From Maricaulis maris (lineage in GTDB: Bacteria; Pseudomonadota; Alphaproteobacteria; Caulobacterales; Maricaulaceae): a stretch of DNA of 64,000 nt. Shown here in pieces: positions 17,379 to 25,574 of this stretch. Numbering within the stretch: position 1 is the first letter of the stretch; every line of letters starts with the position of its first letter. The notes beneath the pieces are model-generated. The model was not told the origin of the DNA and made no database searches. It saw only the letters and a list, made by a program, of their open reading frames with translations. The stretch lies in NCBI RefSeq assembly GCF_003634045.1, contig NZ_RBIM01000004.1, positions 124,001 through 188,000 on the forward strand. The letters are read 5' to 3'. Position numbers and translations under genes: made by a program.

Positions 17379-19763
17379 TCAGAAGGTGAAGCGAACGGTC
17401 GCGCCGACAGTTCGCGGCAAGGCAATCATTTCCTTGTTGCCATTGCCGAAATAGCCCTCGGTCGGCGCTGTGCCCATATAGGCCTCGGTGAAAACACCGG
17501 TGACGCCTTCCTCATTGGTGATGTTCTTCACCCACAAGGACAAATCGACATTGTCGCGGGAAAGCGTCGTCGTCAGATTCCAGATCGAGAAACCATCGAG
17601 CGGCACATTAAACGTCGGCGACGTCGTCACGGCATTGCGCGTTTCGGATTGGTAATACCCGTCAAGCCGCGTGAATGTTGTCCAGTCAGCCAGCTGGCCC
17701 GTATGGTCCAGTGACCAGTTGAACTGGTGTTCCGGCGTACCCGGCAACATGGCGCCATCCAGCGCGATTGGCGCGGCTGGAGCGGGTCGATCCGGTGCAT
17801 GGAAGTTTTCACTGAGCTGGGCGTCGATATAGGCGTAGCCAAGAGCGTAGTGCCAATCATTGCCGACAAAGCCTTCCAGGGATGCTTCGAGACCATAAGT
17901 GCGCGCAGCCCCGCCGTTCTGGACTGCAAAGAAGCCCCAGAATGTCGTCGACGTGTTGAATTGAGGATCCGCCCAGTCGATGTAGAACAGGCTGACATCA
18001 TAGATGAAGGCGCCGTGGTCGCCCTTGAGGCCGACCTCGTAGTTGACGACCGAGTCCGAGCCGTAGACCTGCCAACGCGGATCTTCGGCGTAGAAACCGG
18101 ACAGCGGAACGGCATTGGCACCGCCACGGCGATAACCCTCGGATATCGTGGCATAAAGCATGTCGTCATCGGAGAAGCGCCAAGAGCCGTTCAACTTGAA
18201 CAACACATCGCTTTCCGACGTTTCGAAATCGGAATTGACGTCCGGGAAAAGACCGGTCCAGAGCGGCAGCGCCATGTAGCTGTCATTCTCGGAGTCATTG
18301 TCGAAATAGCGGCCACCGAATGTGATGTCGATATCTTCACTGGCGTGCCAGGTCAGCTCGCCAAACACCGACATCTCCGTGAAATGCTCGGTCTGGCGAT
18401 AGTCCCAGTCCTGATCGCCAGTGACCGCACCGGCTGCAACCGGGAGGAACGCGTCCCACCAGTCCTTGAAACCGACGAGATAGCTCTGCTGGGTCATTTC
18501 GCGCTGCTGGCTGCGATAAAAGCCGCCAACGACATAATCGAAATTGCCGCCATCATCGGTGACGAGGCGCAATTCCTGGATGACCGCCTCATCGGCATAG
18601 GACCGGACGGCTTGCGCCATCGGGCGCGGGTAGTTGTAGTAGAAACCGAGCCAGCCGGCCTGCGCATAAAAGCCGGTGTTCTCACTGATGCTGTCACCGC
18701 TGTGGTCATAGTGCGAGGTCGATGATGTCAGGGTTGCAAAACCGAGGTCCACTTCGGCTTCCAAGGACGTCATGTTGATATCGCGGCTCGACGGTTCGAG
18801 CTGGATCGAGCCGTTTTCATACTCGTCATAGACATTGCCGAAACCGTCGGCTCCGACGGTTTGCTGGCGACGGCCACCGACTTCATCGGACTGACGCGCG
18901 TGCACCAGCCTGATGGACGTCGTGTCATTGGGTTCGACGAGGAGGGTCGCGCGCCCCATCCAGGTGTCGAACGTGTCGGCATCTTTCCGGGATGTGTAGG
19001 ACGCCGCCGGGTCCAGCACGCCATTCGGTGCGACGGGCGTTCCGCTGGCATCGAGTTCATAAAGGTTCACATAGTCGGTGATGCCCGGATAGTCGCCCAA
19101 GCTCCCGACCAGGCGCAAAGCCGCGCGGTCGCCCAGCGGAATGTTCAGGGCGCCATCAATGCCAAAGCCATAACTCCCCGATCCATTTACGTGCGAGGCA
19201 GAGCCGGACAGGTGACCGCCAAATTCGCCCAGCTCCGGATCACGGGTGATGTAGCGGATTGTACCCCCCAGAGACCCCGATCCATAGAGCGTGCCCTGCG
19301 GGCCGCGCAGGACTTCAACGCGTTCCAGGTCGCGCAATGCAAAATTGGCGAAGATCGGCGTGTCGTTGATATAGGTCGATACCGACGCCACCGACGAAGT
19401 CGCGTAGTCGCCCAGTCCATTGCCATCAACGGCAAGGCCGCGAATTCGGGCCGCGTTCAGCGTGCCGGCGTTGCGGGCGCCCCGATCAACGATGGTGACA
19501 CCGGGGATCGATCGCAGCAATTCGGCTTCGTCCAGGATCTGTCCCGCCTCGATGGCGTCGCCGCCAATGGCAGAGATGTTGTACGGAACGTCCGAGACGG
19601 TTTCTTCGCGACGCGTCGCCGTGACCGTAATCACGTCCCGCGCGGCGCGCTCTTCCTGGCCAAACGCCGGACTGGCCAGACCCAAACCGGTCAACGCTGT
19701 CCCGCCCATGAGTGCTGCCGAGAGAACGCGTTTGCTTATGCTCTTGCTAGTCGTCATGCCCAT
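17379..19763 (-). CDS. TonB-dependent outer-membrane receptor
   Basis: 794 residues with a signal peptide (AALMGGTALTGLGLASPAFGQ) and a TonB-box-like RDVITVTATRREE right after it. The plug follows (SDVPYNISAIGGDAIEAGQ; VEVLRGPQGTLYGSGSLGGTIRYIT), then a 22-strand-type barrel ending in the aromatic TVRFTF. A good ribosome binding site (GGAGG, 7 bases before ATG) supports the start. It imports a ligand too large for porins; the ligand is unknown. It is flanked by a carbon-nitrogen hydrolase upstream and the sulfotransferase operon downstream, on the same strand as the GABA-type enzymes. It is not of the long Caulobacter carbohydrate-receptor type seen elsewhere in the window. Confidence 0.92.
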   Translation of the reverse strand: MGMTTSKSISKRVLSAALMGGTALTGLGLASPAFGQEERAARDVITVTATRREETVSDVPYNISAIGGDAIEAGQILDEAELLRSIPGVTIVDRGARNAGTLNAARIRGLAVDGNGLGDYATSSVASVSTYINDTPIFANFALRDLERVEVLRGPQGTLYGSGSLGGTIRYITRDPELGEFGGHLSGSASHVNGSGSYGFGIDGALNIPLGDRAALRLVGSLGDYPGITDYVNLYELDASGTPVAPNGVLDPAASYTSRKDADTFDTWMGRATLLVEPNDTTSIRLVHARQSDEVGGRRQQTVGADGFGNVYDEYENGSIQLEPSSRDINMTSLEAEVDLGFATLTSSTSHYDHSGDSISENTGFYAQAGWLGFYYNYPRPMAQAVRSYADEAVIQELRLVTDDGGNFDYVVGGFYRSQQREMTQQSYLVGFKDWWDAFLPVAAGAVTGDQDWDYRQTEHFTEMSVFGELTWHASEDIDITFGGRYFDNDSENDSYMALPLWTGLFPDVNSDFETSESDVLFKLNGSWRFSDDDMLYATISEGYRRGGANAVPLSGFYAEDPRWQVYGSDSVVNYEVGLKGDHGAFIYDVSLFYIDWADPQFNTSTTFWGFFAVQNGGAARTYGLEASLEGFVGNDWHYALGYAYIDAQLSENFHAPDRPAPAAPIALDGAMLPGTPEHQFNWSLDHTGQLADWTTFTRLDGYYQSETRNAVTTSPTFNVPLDGFSIWNLTTTLSRDNVDLSLWVKNITNEEGVTGVFTEAYMGTAPTEGYFGNGNKEMIALPRTVGATVRFTF

Positions 19764-19821
19764 GTTACTCCTCCGGTGTTACCGGCCCCCTGATTGATAC
19801 GGCCGCGAGGCCGAGAGACTG

Positions 19822-20739
19822 TCAGTCCAAAATTTTCAGTCGTGGCTTGTGATCGTTGCGGGCATCCGACGACGCGGCGCCTTCCGCGGCCGGACGGCGC
19901 GGCATGGCCAGCTCCCCCAAACCGGTCATGCTGGCGCGCCTGGCCTTGATGTCCGCGTGCAACGGGAATTCGACTTCGCTGTCGCGGAAACTCTTGAGCA
20001 CCTGCCCTAGTCCGTTCCAGCCGCGCTCACGCATCCGCGACACTGTCGAAAGGTCGATATCCAACGCGATCACTTCGCGTCCGGCACCGGCCTCATAGAC
20101 GACGTCGCCACCGGGGCCGTAAATCGCGGACCGCCCGACGCCGAGATCGCCGGCGAGGTTCACATCGACAAAGAAGCATTGATTCATCGCCGCATTGGCG
20201 CGTGCGATCGCGAGCTCGACATCGCGATCAATCGTGTTGGTCATAGTCGGCAGAAGGATGACCTCTGCCCCGAGCCCAACCAAGGTTCGAATGACCTCCG
20301 GGAACCACATGTCATAGCAGATGGCGACCCCGACCCGACCTGCGCCCGGCATGTCGAATACGACATAGTCGCGACCGGCCGTAACCCCGGTCTCGTAGGG
20401 CAGGAAGGGGAAGATTTTGTCGTAACGGGCGACAATGTCGCCCGCCGGGTTGATGACCGGCGTGGTGTTGAAGACAGCGCCGGCACGGCGCTCATAAAGC
20501 GAGCCGGGCACCAGCCACAGGCCGGTTTCCAGCGCGAGCGCCTTGAGCCGGGTTTCGGTCTCGCCACCGGCAGGCTCGGCCTTGTCAAGGCTGGCGCCAT
20601 GAATCGCGAGCTCACCGAGCACCACCATGTCGACCCACGGAAAGCGCTTGGCCACAGCGCGAGTCTCGCGCTCGACAAGCTCAAGATTGTCATCTTTGGC
20701 CGCTGCCAATTGCAGCGCCGCAATTCCAAGTGACGACAT
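19822..20739 (-). CDS. Carbon-nitrogen hydrolase (nitrilase superfamily amidase)
   Basis: 305 residues from the ATG at 20739; an adjacent ATG at 20742 is also possible, and a GGGGAG site lies just upstream of both. The Glu-Lys-Cys triad is visible: GELAIHG (Glu 43), ARYDKIFPFLP (Lys) and VAICYDMWFPE (Cys). The fold hydrolyses linear amides, carbamoyl groups or nitriles, releasing ammonia. It is the first gene of the block that leads to the receptor and further down to gabDT. A plausible role is releasing GABA or another omega-amino acid from an amide, but the substrate cannot be read. No signal peptide is seen, so it acts in the cytoplasm. Confidence 0.86.
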   Translation of the reverse strand: MSSLGIAALQLAAAKDDNLELVERETRAVAKRFPWVDMVVLGELAIHGASLDKAEPAGGETETRLKALALETGLWLVPGSLYERRAGAVFNTTPVINPAGDIVARYDKIFPFLPYETGVTAGRDYVVFDMPGAGRVGVAICYDMWFPEVIRTLVGLGAEVILLPTMTNTIDRDVELAIARANAAMNQCFFVDVNLAGDLGVGRSAIYGPGGDVVYEAGAGREVIALDIDLSTVSRMRERGWNGLGQVLKSFRDSEVEFPLHADIKARRASMTGLGELAMPRRPAAEGAASSDARNDHKPRLKILD

Positions 20740-20826
20740 CATTATTCTCCCCGCACGCAGCAGCCACAACGCGGCAATCCGCATCAGTGAGGGAAGCATG
20801 ACAGGGGCGTGACGGTGCGGTTAGAA

Positions 20827-20885
20827 CCAGTTTCACACGCACTATAGGGCCAGATTTCCGTATCAGCTCACAGTCTTGAGGCCAG
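20827..20885. promoter_or_regulatory. CCAG direct repeats upstream of the hydrolase gene, candidate MocR operator
   Basis: TAGGGCCAGATTT (GGGCCAG at 20847-20853) and GAGGCCAGATTGG (core at 20879-20885) are direct repeats 32 bases apart; a weaker AACCAGTTT lies at 20826-20834. They sit between the MocR gene end and the carbon-nitrogen hydrolase start, about 108-146 bases upstream of the latter. The same motif occurs before gabD. They are good candidates for the binding site of the neighbouring MocR protein. Confidence 0.5.
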
Positions 20886-20907
20886 ATTGGTCGCTGATTC
20901 GACGGAG

Positions 20908-22758
20908 TCAGGCCGATGAATGCGCCGCTGCCGGAGCGAGGACGGCGGTATCCACGACATGGCCCTTCTGATCCAGCCAGTTCAGTTGATCGCCATCAAG
21001 TGAGACCGCGAAGCCGAGCACTTCGCCAAACGCCCAATTTCGCCATTGCCGATACCATTGGCCACCCTCAACCCACCAACGCCCGACATCACGATCTTCG
21101 CCCGCAAATCCGGCTTGGCCGGACATTCGCCCGTCGGCATGGAGTTCAATCGTGCACGGGTCCCCGTAGACGGTTTTATAGAGCAGCGTCGCACCGGATA
21201 ATCGTGACACAAGGGCATCACCGTCCATTGCGACCGGCGCCGACCGCGCCGTATTGCGCGCGTCAAGATCACGCATCGCACGAGACAATTCGGCTATGCC
21301 AGTCCGGATCGCGGCCGCCGGGATTGATGTCACCCCGAGCCGGAACATGTTGCGCGGGCCACCGGCATCGCCGAACCAATGGTCCGCCGGCTCGATCAGT
21401 ATCCCGCGGGCCTCGGCGGCACGGATCACGTCAGCCGCATCCAGACCGTCTGGCCCCCGGACCCAGTAAGATGTGCCGCCCTCAACCGGTGCGACAGCAA
21501 TCGCGAGCGGGCGATAATGGTTCAGGGCGTCGCGCAAGGCGATCAATCGCTCAGCGCAAACTTGTGTGAGCCGCCGCATCATGGCGTCGTAGTGCCCGAG
21601 TGAGAGAAAAAAGGCAGCCGCGCGCTGATTGTTTGGCGAGGGGCGGCGAGTGGTCAGGTCCCGCAATCGCCGCGCCGCCGCGATCACTTCCGGCGCCGCG
21701 ACCATGTATCCGAGCCGCACGCCCGGGGCGAGGACCTTGGACAAGGACGCAACGTAGACCACGCGATGACCGTTCTCGAGGCTGCGAAGCGCGGGGACCG
21801 CGTCGCCGAGATAGTTCATCTCGCATTCGAAGTCGTCTTCCAGAACGAGAAAGTCTTCGCGCTCGGCCATAGCCATAAGCGCCCGCCGACGCTCCAAAGA
21901 CAAGGTGACTCCGGTCGGGCGCTGTCGGCTGGCGGAGACGCAGACCAGATCACTTCCACGCAGCCGCTCATCAACGATGATCCCTGTGTCGTCGACCGGT
22001 TGGTGATGGACGCTCGCCCGCCGCAAGGAGAGCAATGCCCTCAACTCAGGCAGGCCCGGCTCCTCGACCGCGACCTGGCTTTTCTTTCCGACAATGACCT
22101 GAAGCGCCAAGAATAATGCCTGTTGTTCACCGACGGTGACCAGCAATTCATCAGGTCGCGCGGTAATGCCGCGTCTGGGCAAAAGCTTGGTCCGGATCTC
22201 CTCGATCAAGGCTGGGTCATCGACTTCGCCATTGTCCAGCGACCAGTCCTCAACCTCGGAAACCGCCAGCGCCAAGCGGCTCGCTTCGCGCCATTCGGTG
22301 ACCGGAAACAGGGACCGGTCATACCGCCCCTCAATGAAAGGGTAGCGGTATTTCTGCCAATCTGGCGGGCATTTGTAGGCAGAATCCTGTTGCACATCTG
22401 TCTGGAGGAAGCGTGCCACAACGTCCGCACTCGCGGGGGTCGCGGTCGCAGCGGGCAAGGCTGGCGAAGCCAATCGCCTCGCCGCCGTCGTGCCAGGCAC
22501 ATAAAGTCCCGAGCGTTCGCGGGTCTCCAGATGGCCCTCGGCGATCAGCTGCTGGTAGGCGAGAAAGACGGTGTTGCGCGAGACGCCAAGCTCCTGCGAC
22601 AGGCGGCGCGAGGATGGCAACCGGGCACCGGCCGCGAATATTTCTGCGTAGATAGCCTCGATGACCCGGCGCCGGATCTGCTCCTGCATCGACAACTGAC
22701 TGGCGCGGTCGAGCCTGAAGAGCGGAGCGAGCGACTTTGAATGATGGGGCAAGGTCAA
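20908..22758 (-). CDS. MocR/GabR-type GntR regulator (wHTH + aminotransferase-like domain) with an extra C-terminal domain
   Basis: 616 residues, longer than the usual ~450-500. Residues 20-90 form a GntR winged helix (PSSRRLSQELGVSRNTVFLAYQQLIAEGHLETRERSGLYV). Residues about 130-500 are an aminotransferase class I-like domain, with LVLEDDFECEMNYLGD and the probable PLP lysine in VASLSKVLAPGVRLGYMV. The last ~100 residues (ATLLYKTVYGDPCTIELHAD ... GRWWVEGGQWYRQWRNW) look like a small beta-rich domain similar to DUF995; this is not a normal part of MocR proteins. It probably controls the adjacent minus-strand operon and gabDT through CCAG repeats. PLP-GABA or another amine would be the expected effector. 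The added domain could bind a further ligand. Confidence 0.86.
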   Translation of the reverse strand: MTLPHHSKSLAPLFRLDRASQLSMQEQIRRRVIEAIYAEIFAAGARLPSSRRLSQELGVSRNTVFLAYQQLIAEGHLETRERSGLYVPGTTAARRLASPALPAATATPASADVVARFLQTDVQQDSAYKCPPDWQKYRYPFIEGRYDRSLFPVTEWREASRLALAVSEVEDWSLDNGEVDDPALIEEIRTKLLPRRGITARPDELLVTVGEQQALFLALQVIVGKKSQVAVEEPGLPELRALLSLRRASVHHQPVDDTGIIVDERLRGSDLVCVSASRQRPTGVTLSLERRRALMAMAEREDFLVLEDDFECEMNYLGDAVPALRSLENGHRVVYVASLSKVLAPGVRLGYMVAAPEVIAAARRLRDLTTRRPSPNNQRAAAFFLSLGHYDAMMRRLTQVCAERLIALRDALNHYRPLAIAVAPVEGGTSYWVRGPDGLDAADVIRAAEARGILIEPADHWFGDAGGPRNMFRLGVTSIPAAAIRTGIAELSRAMRDLDARNTARSAPVAMDGDALVSRLSGATLLYKTVYGDPCTIELHADGRMSGQAGFAGEDRDVGRWWVEGGQWYRQWRNWAFGEVLGFAVSLDGDQLNWLDQKGHVVDTAVLAPAAAHSSA

Positions 22759-23228
22759 CGTACCCGGGGCGAAAATGAGTGTTCCACACTACCAGCGCCC
22801 CCAAGCCCCGCAAGGCCGCGCCGACTGTCATATGAAGATGCCATCAAACCGAGGCAGGGCGGCGGCGTAGCGTCCTTGAAGATTTCGCAGCGGCTCGGAA
22901 GACGTGGGTGACTGAAATCACGACCGACGGATGCGAGAGTCGAAACGAATTTTCGACGGCGTCAAACTTTCGAAATCTCGCCCGCTCTCTTCGTCGGGAA
23001 GTCATGCCCGGGGCACGGGAAACTGTTCCATGCACAATCGCCTGAATCCATTTCACGACTATCGGACCGAACCAACTCCATCAGACGCGGACGGCCTCAC
23101 TGATGCCGTCGATATCGCCTTCGTGGAACCGCCCCTCGAGGTTCACCAATGGCAGCGGAAACCAGGCATGAATCATCGCAGCACCACGAATTATCGCGGA
23201 CAAAGACTCGAAATGACCTCCCGAACCG
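22759..23228. other. Stretch without a recognisable gene
   Basis: Between the MocR start and the weak frame at 23229 I see no reading frame with recognisable content on either strand. The part nearest 22758 must contain the MocR promoter, but I could not identify clear -35/-10 boxes. It may be decayed coding DNA. Confidence 0.4.
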
Positions 23229-23771
23229 CTACGCAGTCACGCGACCCCGCTCCACGCGGATTCGGTCCGACAATGCTGCCACAGAAATTTCGAGCTCGAC
23301 CCTCTGCTTCAGTGAACGGCCGAACAACATCGTCACCCACCGGCAGTGGGAATCCGCCAGGATCGGCGCCCAGGCAATATCGAGGCACAAACTCACCCCT
23401 CCCCTGAGGTCGAGCTCACAAGCCATCTCCTGTGCCCACAAAATCAACGTGCAAAGAACCAGAGTACACTGCGACCGGTCTGCCAGGGACGGTGGTGGTA
23501 GGCGCAATAATCGGAGAAGACCCAATCTCGCGCACTCACCCTCAAGGCGGGGTAGCGACCTGAACTCCGGCCCGGCCTCTGCAGTCAAATCAGTCGATGC
23601 GGCCTGCGGCCTCAGCACATAGCGTGTTTGCCGTTCAAGATGCAGCCGTACGCCCTGTGACGAAGACAAGCTCGCGCGCAACCCGCCATCCGCCGATACA
23701 GTGCCATCGATACTGATCATCGGGGCGCCGAACTCTACCGGATACTCGGAGGCATGCTTGGCGCGCGCCAT
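23229..23771 (-). CDS. Weak hypothetical reading frame downstream of kdgK
   Basis: An open frame of 180 codons from an ATG at 23771, 26 bases after the kdgK stop on the same strand. The translation is rich in Leu, Arg and Ser, has one short hydrophobic stretch (CTLVLCTLILWAQ) and matches no family I know. No convincing ribosome binding site precedes the ATG. It may be a lineage-specific protein, a decayed gene or chance open frame. Confidence 0.25.
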   Translation of the reverse strand: MARAKHASEYPVEFGAPMISIDGTVSADGGLRASLSSSQGVRLHLERQTRYVLRPQAASTDLTAEAGPEFRSLPRLEGECARLGLLRLLRLPPPSLADRSQCTLVLCTLILWAQEMACELDLRGGVSLCLDIAWAPILADSHCRWVTMLFGRSLKQRVELEISVAALSDRIRVERGRVTA

Positions 23772-23796
23772 GGCATTGCAGGAGTGTTGCACGGGA

Positions 23797-24774
23797 TTAC
23801 ACATTCTGTTTGTCCAGCCCCTTCGTCCATGTCGGGAGTTGCACATCTGCCGGGAGCAGCGCACCCCGAACTCCGAGAACAACGGCCGCCAGTTTATGGG
23901 CGGCCACAATGGCATCGTGGCAGGACGCACCGTTCAACCGCGCATGGAGATAGCCGGCATTGAAACTGTCGCCGGCCCCCGTCGTGTCGACCGGTGCAAT
24001 GATTTCAGGCGGCGCAATCCAAGCATTGTCAGCTTCTGACCAGGCCCCCTGAAGTCCATGCTTCACGACGACCTCGGCGACATCAGCCTGCCGCCAATAG
24101 CCGACACATTCCTCGACGCTCTCGAAGCCGAACAGGGCCTGCTCATCTTCGAAAGTAGGAAGGGCGATTGACACGTGCGGCCTCAACGCCGAGATCGCGT
24201 CGCGTGCAGCCGCGCCCGACGACCAACCGGCTGGACGGTAGTTTGTATCAAACACAACATGCCCACCCCGCCGGCGAACCGATCGCGCGAGATCGATGAT
24301 GCGGTTTCTCTGGCTGGTTTCCGGAAAAATCGACAGCGTAATACCTGACAGGTAGAGCACGTCGGCGTTTGCCATCGCACTCAGTGCCGCCTCGGACCCG
24401 GCAAGATCGAAAAACTGCCGGGCGGCACTTTGCGCCCGCCAATATGTGAAACTGCGCTCACCGGCATCATCAACCTCGATCGCGTACAGACCGCAATTGC
24501 GATCGTCCGAGGTTGCGACAAGATCATCTCGCACCGCCTCTGAAGCCATGCGCTTGCGGATCCGCCCGCTGAAATGATCACGCCCCAGAGCCGTTGCATA
24601 GCTCACGGACGTGCCGAGACGGGCGAGATAGACAGCAGTGTTGAAAGTGTCGCCACCAACCCCGACGCGCACCGTCTCTGCTTCCAAACCCGCAAGTTCG
24701 GCCATCACCTCACCAAAGCAGACGACGTGCCTGCCGCGGGCGCTGAACCCGGATCGATGCCCCATAGCATTCAT
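23797..24774 (-). CDS. kdgK: 2-dehydro-3-deoxygluconokinase (KDG kinase, PfkB family)
   Basis: 325 residues, normal for PfkB sugar kinases. The N-terminal CFGEVMAEL and the substrate-binding GGDTFNTAVYLARLG match KDG kinases. The C-terminal signature DTTGAGDSFNAGYLHARLNG holds the catalytic aspartate and anion hole. It phosphorylates KDG to KDPG, entering the Entner-Doudoroff route. It is the last gene of the alginate operon, 21 bases after the DEH reductase. It also serves KDG produced by ManD at the left end of the window. Confidence 0.92.
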   Translation of the reverse strand: MNAMGHRSGFSARGRHVVCFGEVMAELAGLEAETVRVGVGGDTFNTAVYLARLGTSVSYATALGRDHFSGRIRKRMASEAVRDDLVATSDDRNCGLYAIEVDDAGERSFTYWRAQSAARQFFDLAGSEAALSAMANADVLYLSGITLSIFPETSQRNRIIDLARSVRRRGGHVVFDTNYRPAGWSSGAAARDAISALRPHVSIALPTFEDEQALFGFESVEECVGYWRQADVAEVVVKHGLQGAWSEADNAWIAPPEIIAPVDTTGAGDSFNAGYLHARLNGASCHDAIVAAHKLAAVVLGVRGALLPADVQLPTWTKGLDKQNV

Positions 24775-24795
24775 CTCTCGGCTGCCTTTTGTCGC

Positions 24796-25548
24796 TTACG
24801 AGAACAGCAAGCCGCCATTCACATCAAGGCACACACCGGTCAAAAATGAAGCCTCGTCCGATGCAAGATAGCTCACCACCTCACCAACTTCCTCGGCGGC
24901 ACCCTGACGACGCAGTGGCGTCATGCCTGCCACCTTCTCACGGACTTCGTCCTTGGAAAAACGATCATGGAAACTGGTCGCGATCATGCCCGGGCACACG
25001 GCGTTGACACGAATGCCTTGCGGGCCGAGTTCCTTTGCCATGCCACGGGTGAACGTCATCACCGCGCCCTTGCCGGTGGCGTAGGCCGTTGCACCGGGAC
25101 CACCGCCATCGCGGCCGGCCTGGGACGAGAAATTGATGATCGAGGCCCCGTCCTTCATGTGCGGCACGGCGGCTTTCATGGCGAAGAAGGCCGAATGCAC
25201 ATTGAGCCGCATCACGAAATCGAAGAACTCCTCATCCATTTCGGCCAGGGTCTTGCGCGCAACCATGCCCCCGGCCACGGTCGCCAGAATGTCGATTTGC
25301 GGCCCGAAAGCGGCCTGCGTCGCGGCGACCAGCGCCTCCATTTCGGACAGTTTTGTCGCGTCGGCCTTGACCAGAATGGCGTCGCCGCCAGCCTTGGTAA
25401 TGTCGTCCACGGTCGCCTGCGCGGCGGTCGCGTCATTGTTGAAATTCACGACAACCTTGGCGCCTTCGCGGGCCAGGCTGATCGAAACAGCGCGACCGAT
25501 ATCTCGGCCACCGCCCACAACAATCGCGGTTTTTCCAGCGAGTTTCAT
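24796..25548 (-). CDS. SDR reductase, probable 4-deoxy-L-erythro-5-hexoseulose uronate (DEH) reductase
   Basis: 250 residues, a typical classical SDR. The cofactor motif VVGGGRDIGRAVS, the NAG-like VAGGM and the catalytic YATGKGAVMTF (Tyr-x3-Lys) are visible. In alginate loci an SDR at this position reduces DEH, the linear product of alginate monomers, to KDG. Here it lies directly between the uronate MFS carrier and KDG kinase and in the same operon as PL6, PL17 and KdgF, which supports that role strongly. Cofactor preference (NADH or NADPH) cannot be told with certainty. Confidence 0.85.
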   Translation of the reverse strand: MKLAGKTAIVVGGGRDIGRAVSISLAREGAKVVVNFNNDATAAQATVDDITKAGGDAILVKADATKLSEMEALVAATQAAFGPQIDILATVAGGMVARKTLAEMDEEFFDFVMRLNVHSAFFAMKAAVPHMKDGASIINFSSQAGRDGGGPGATAYATGKGAVMTFTRGMAKELGPQGIRVNAVCPGMIATSFHDRFSKDEVREKVAGMTPLRRQGAAEEVGEVVSYLASDEASFLTGVCLDVNGGLLFS

Positions 25549-25574
25549 TTTGTTCTCCTAAAATTGGGGCGCCG

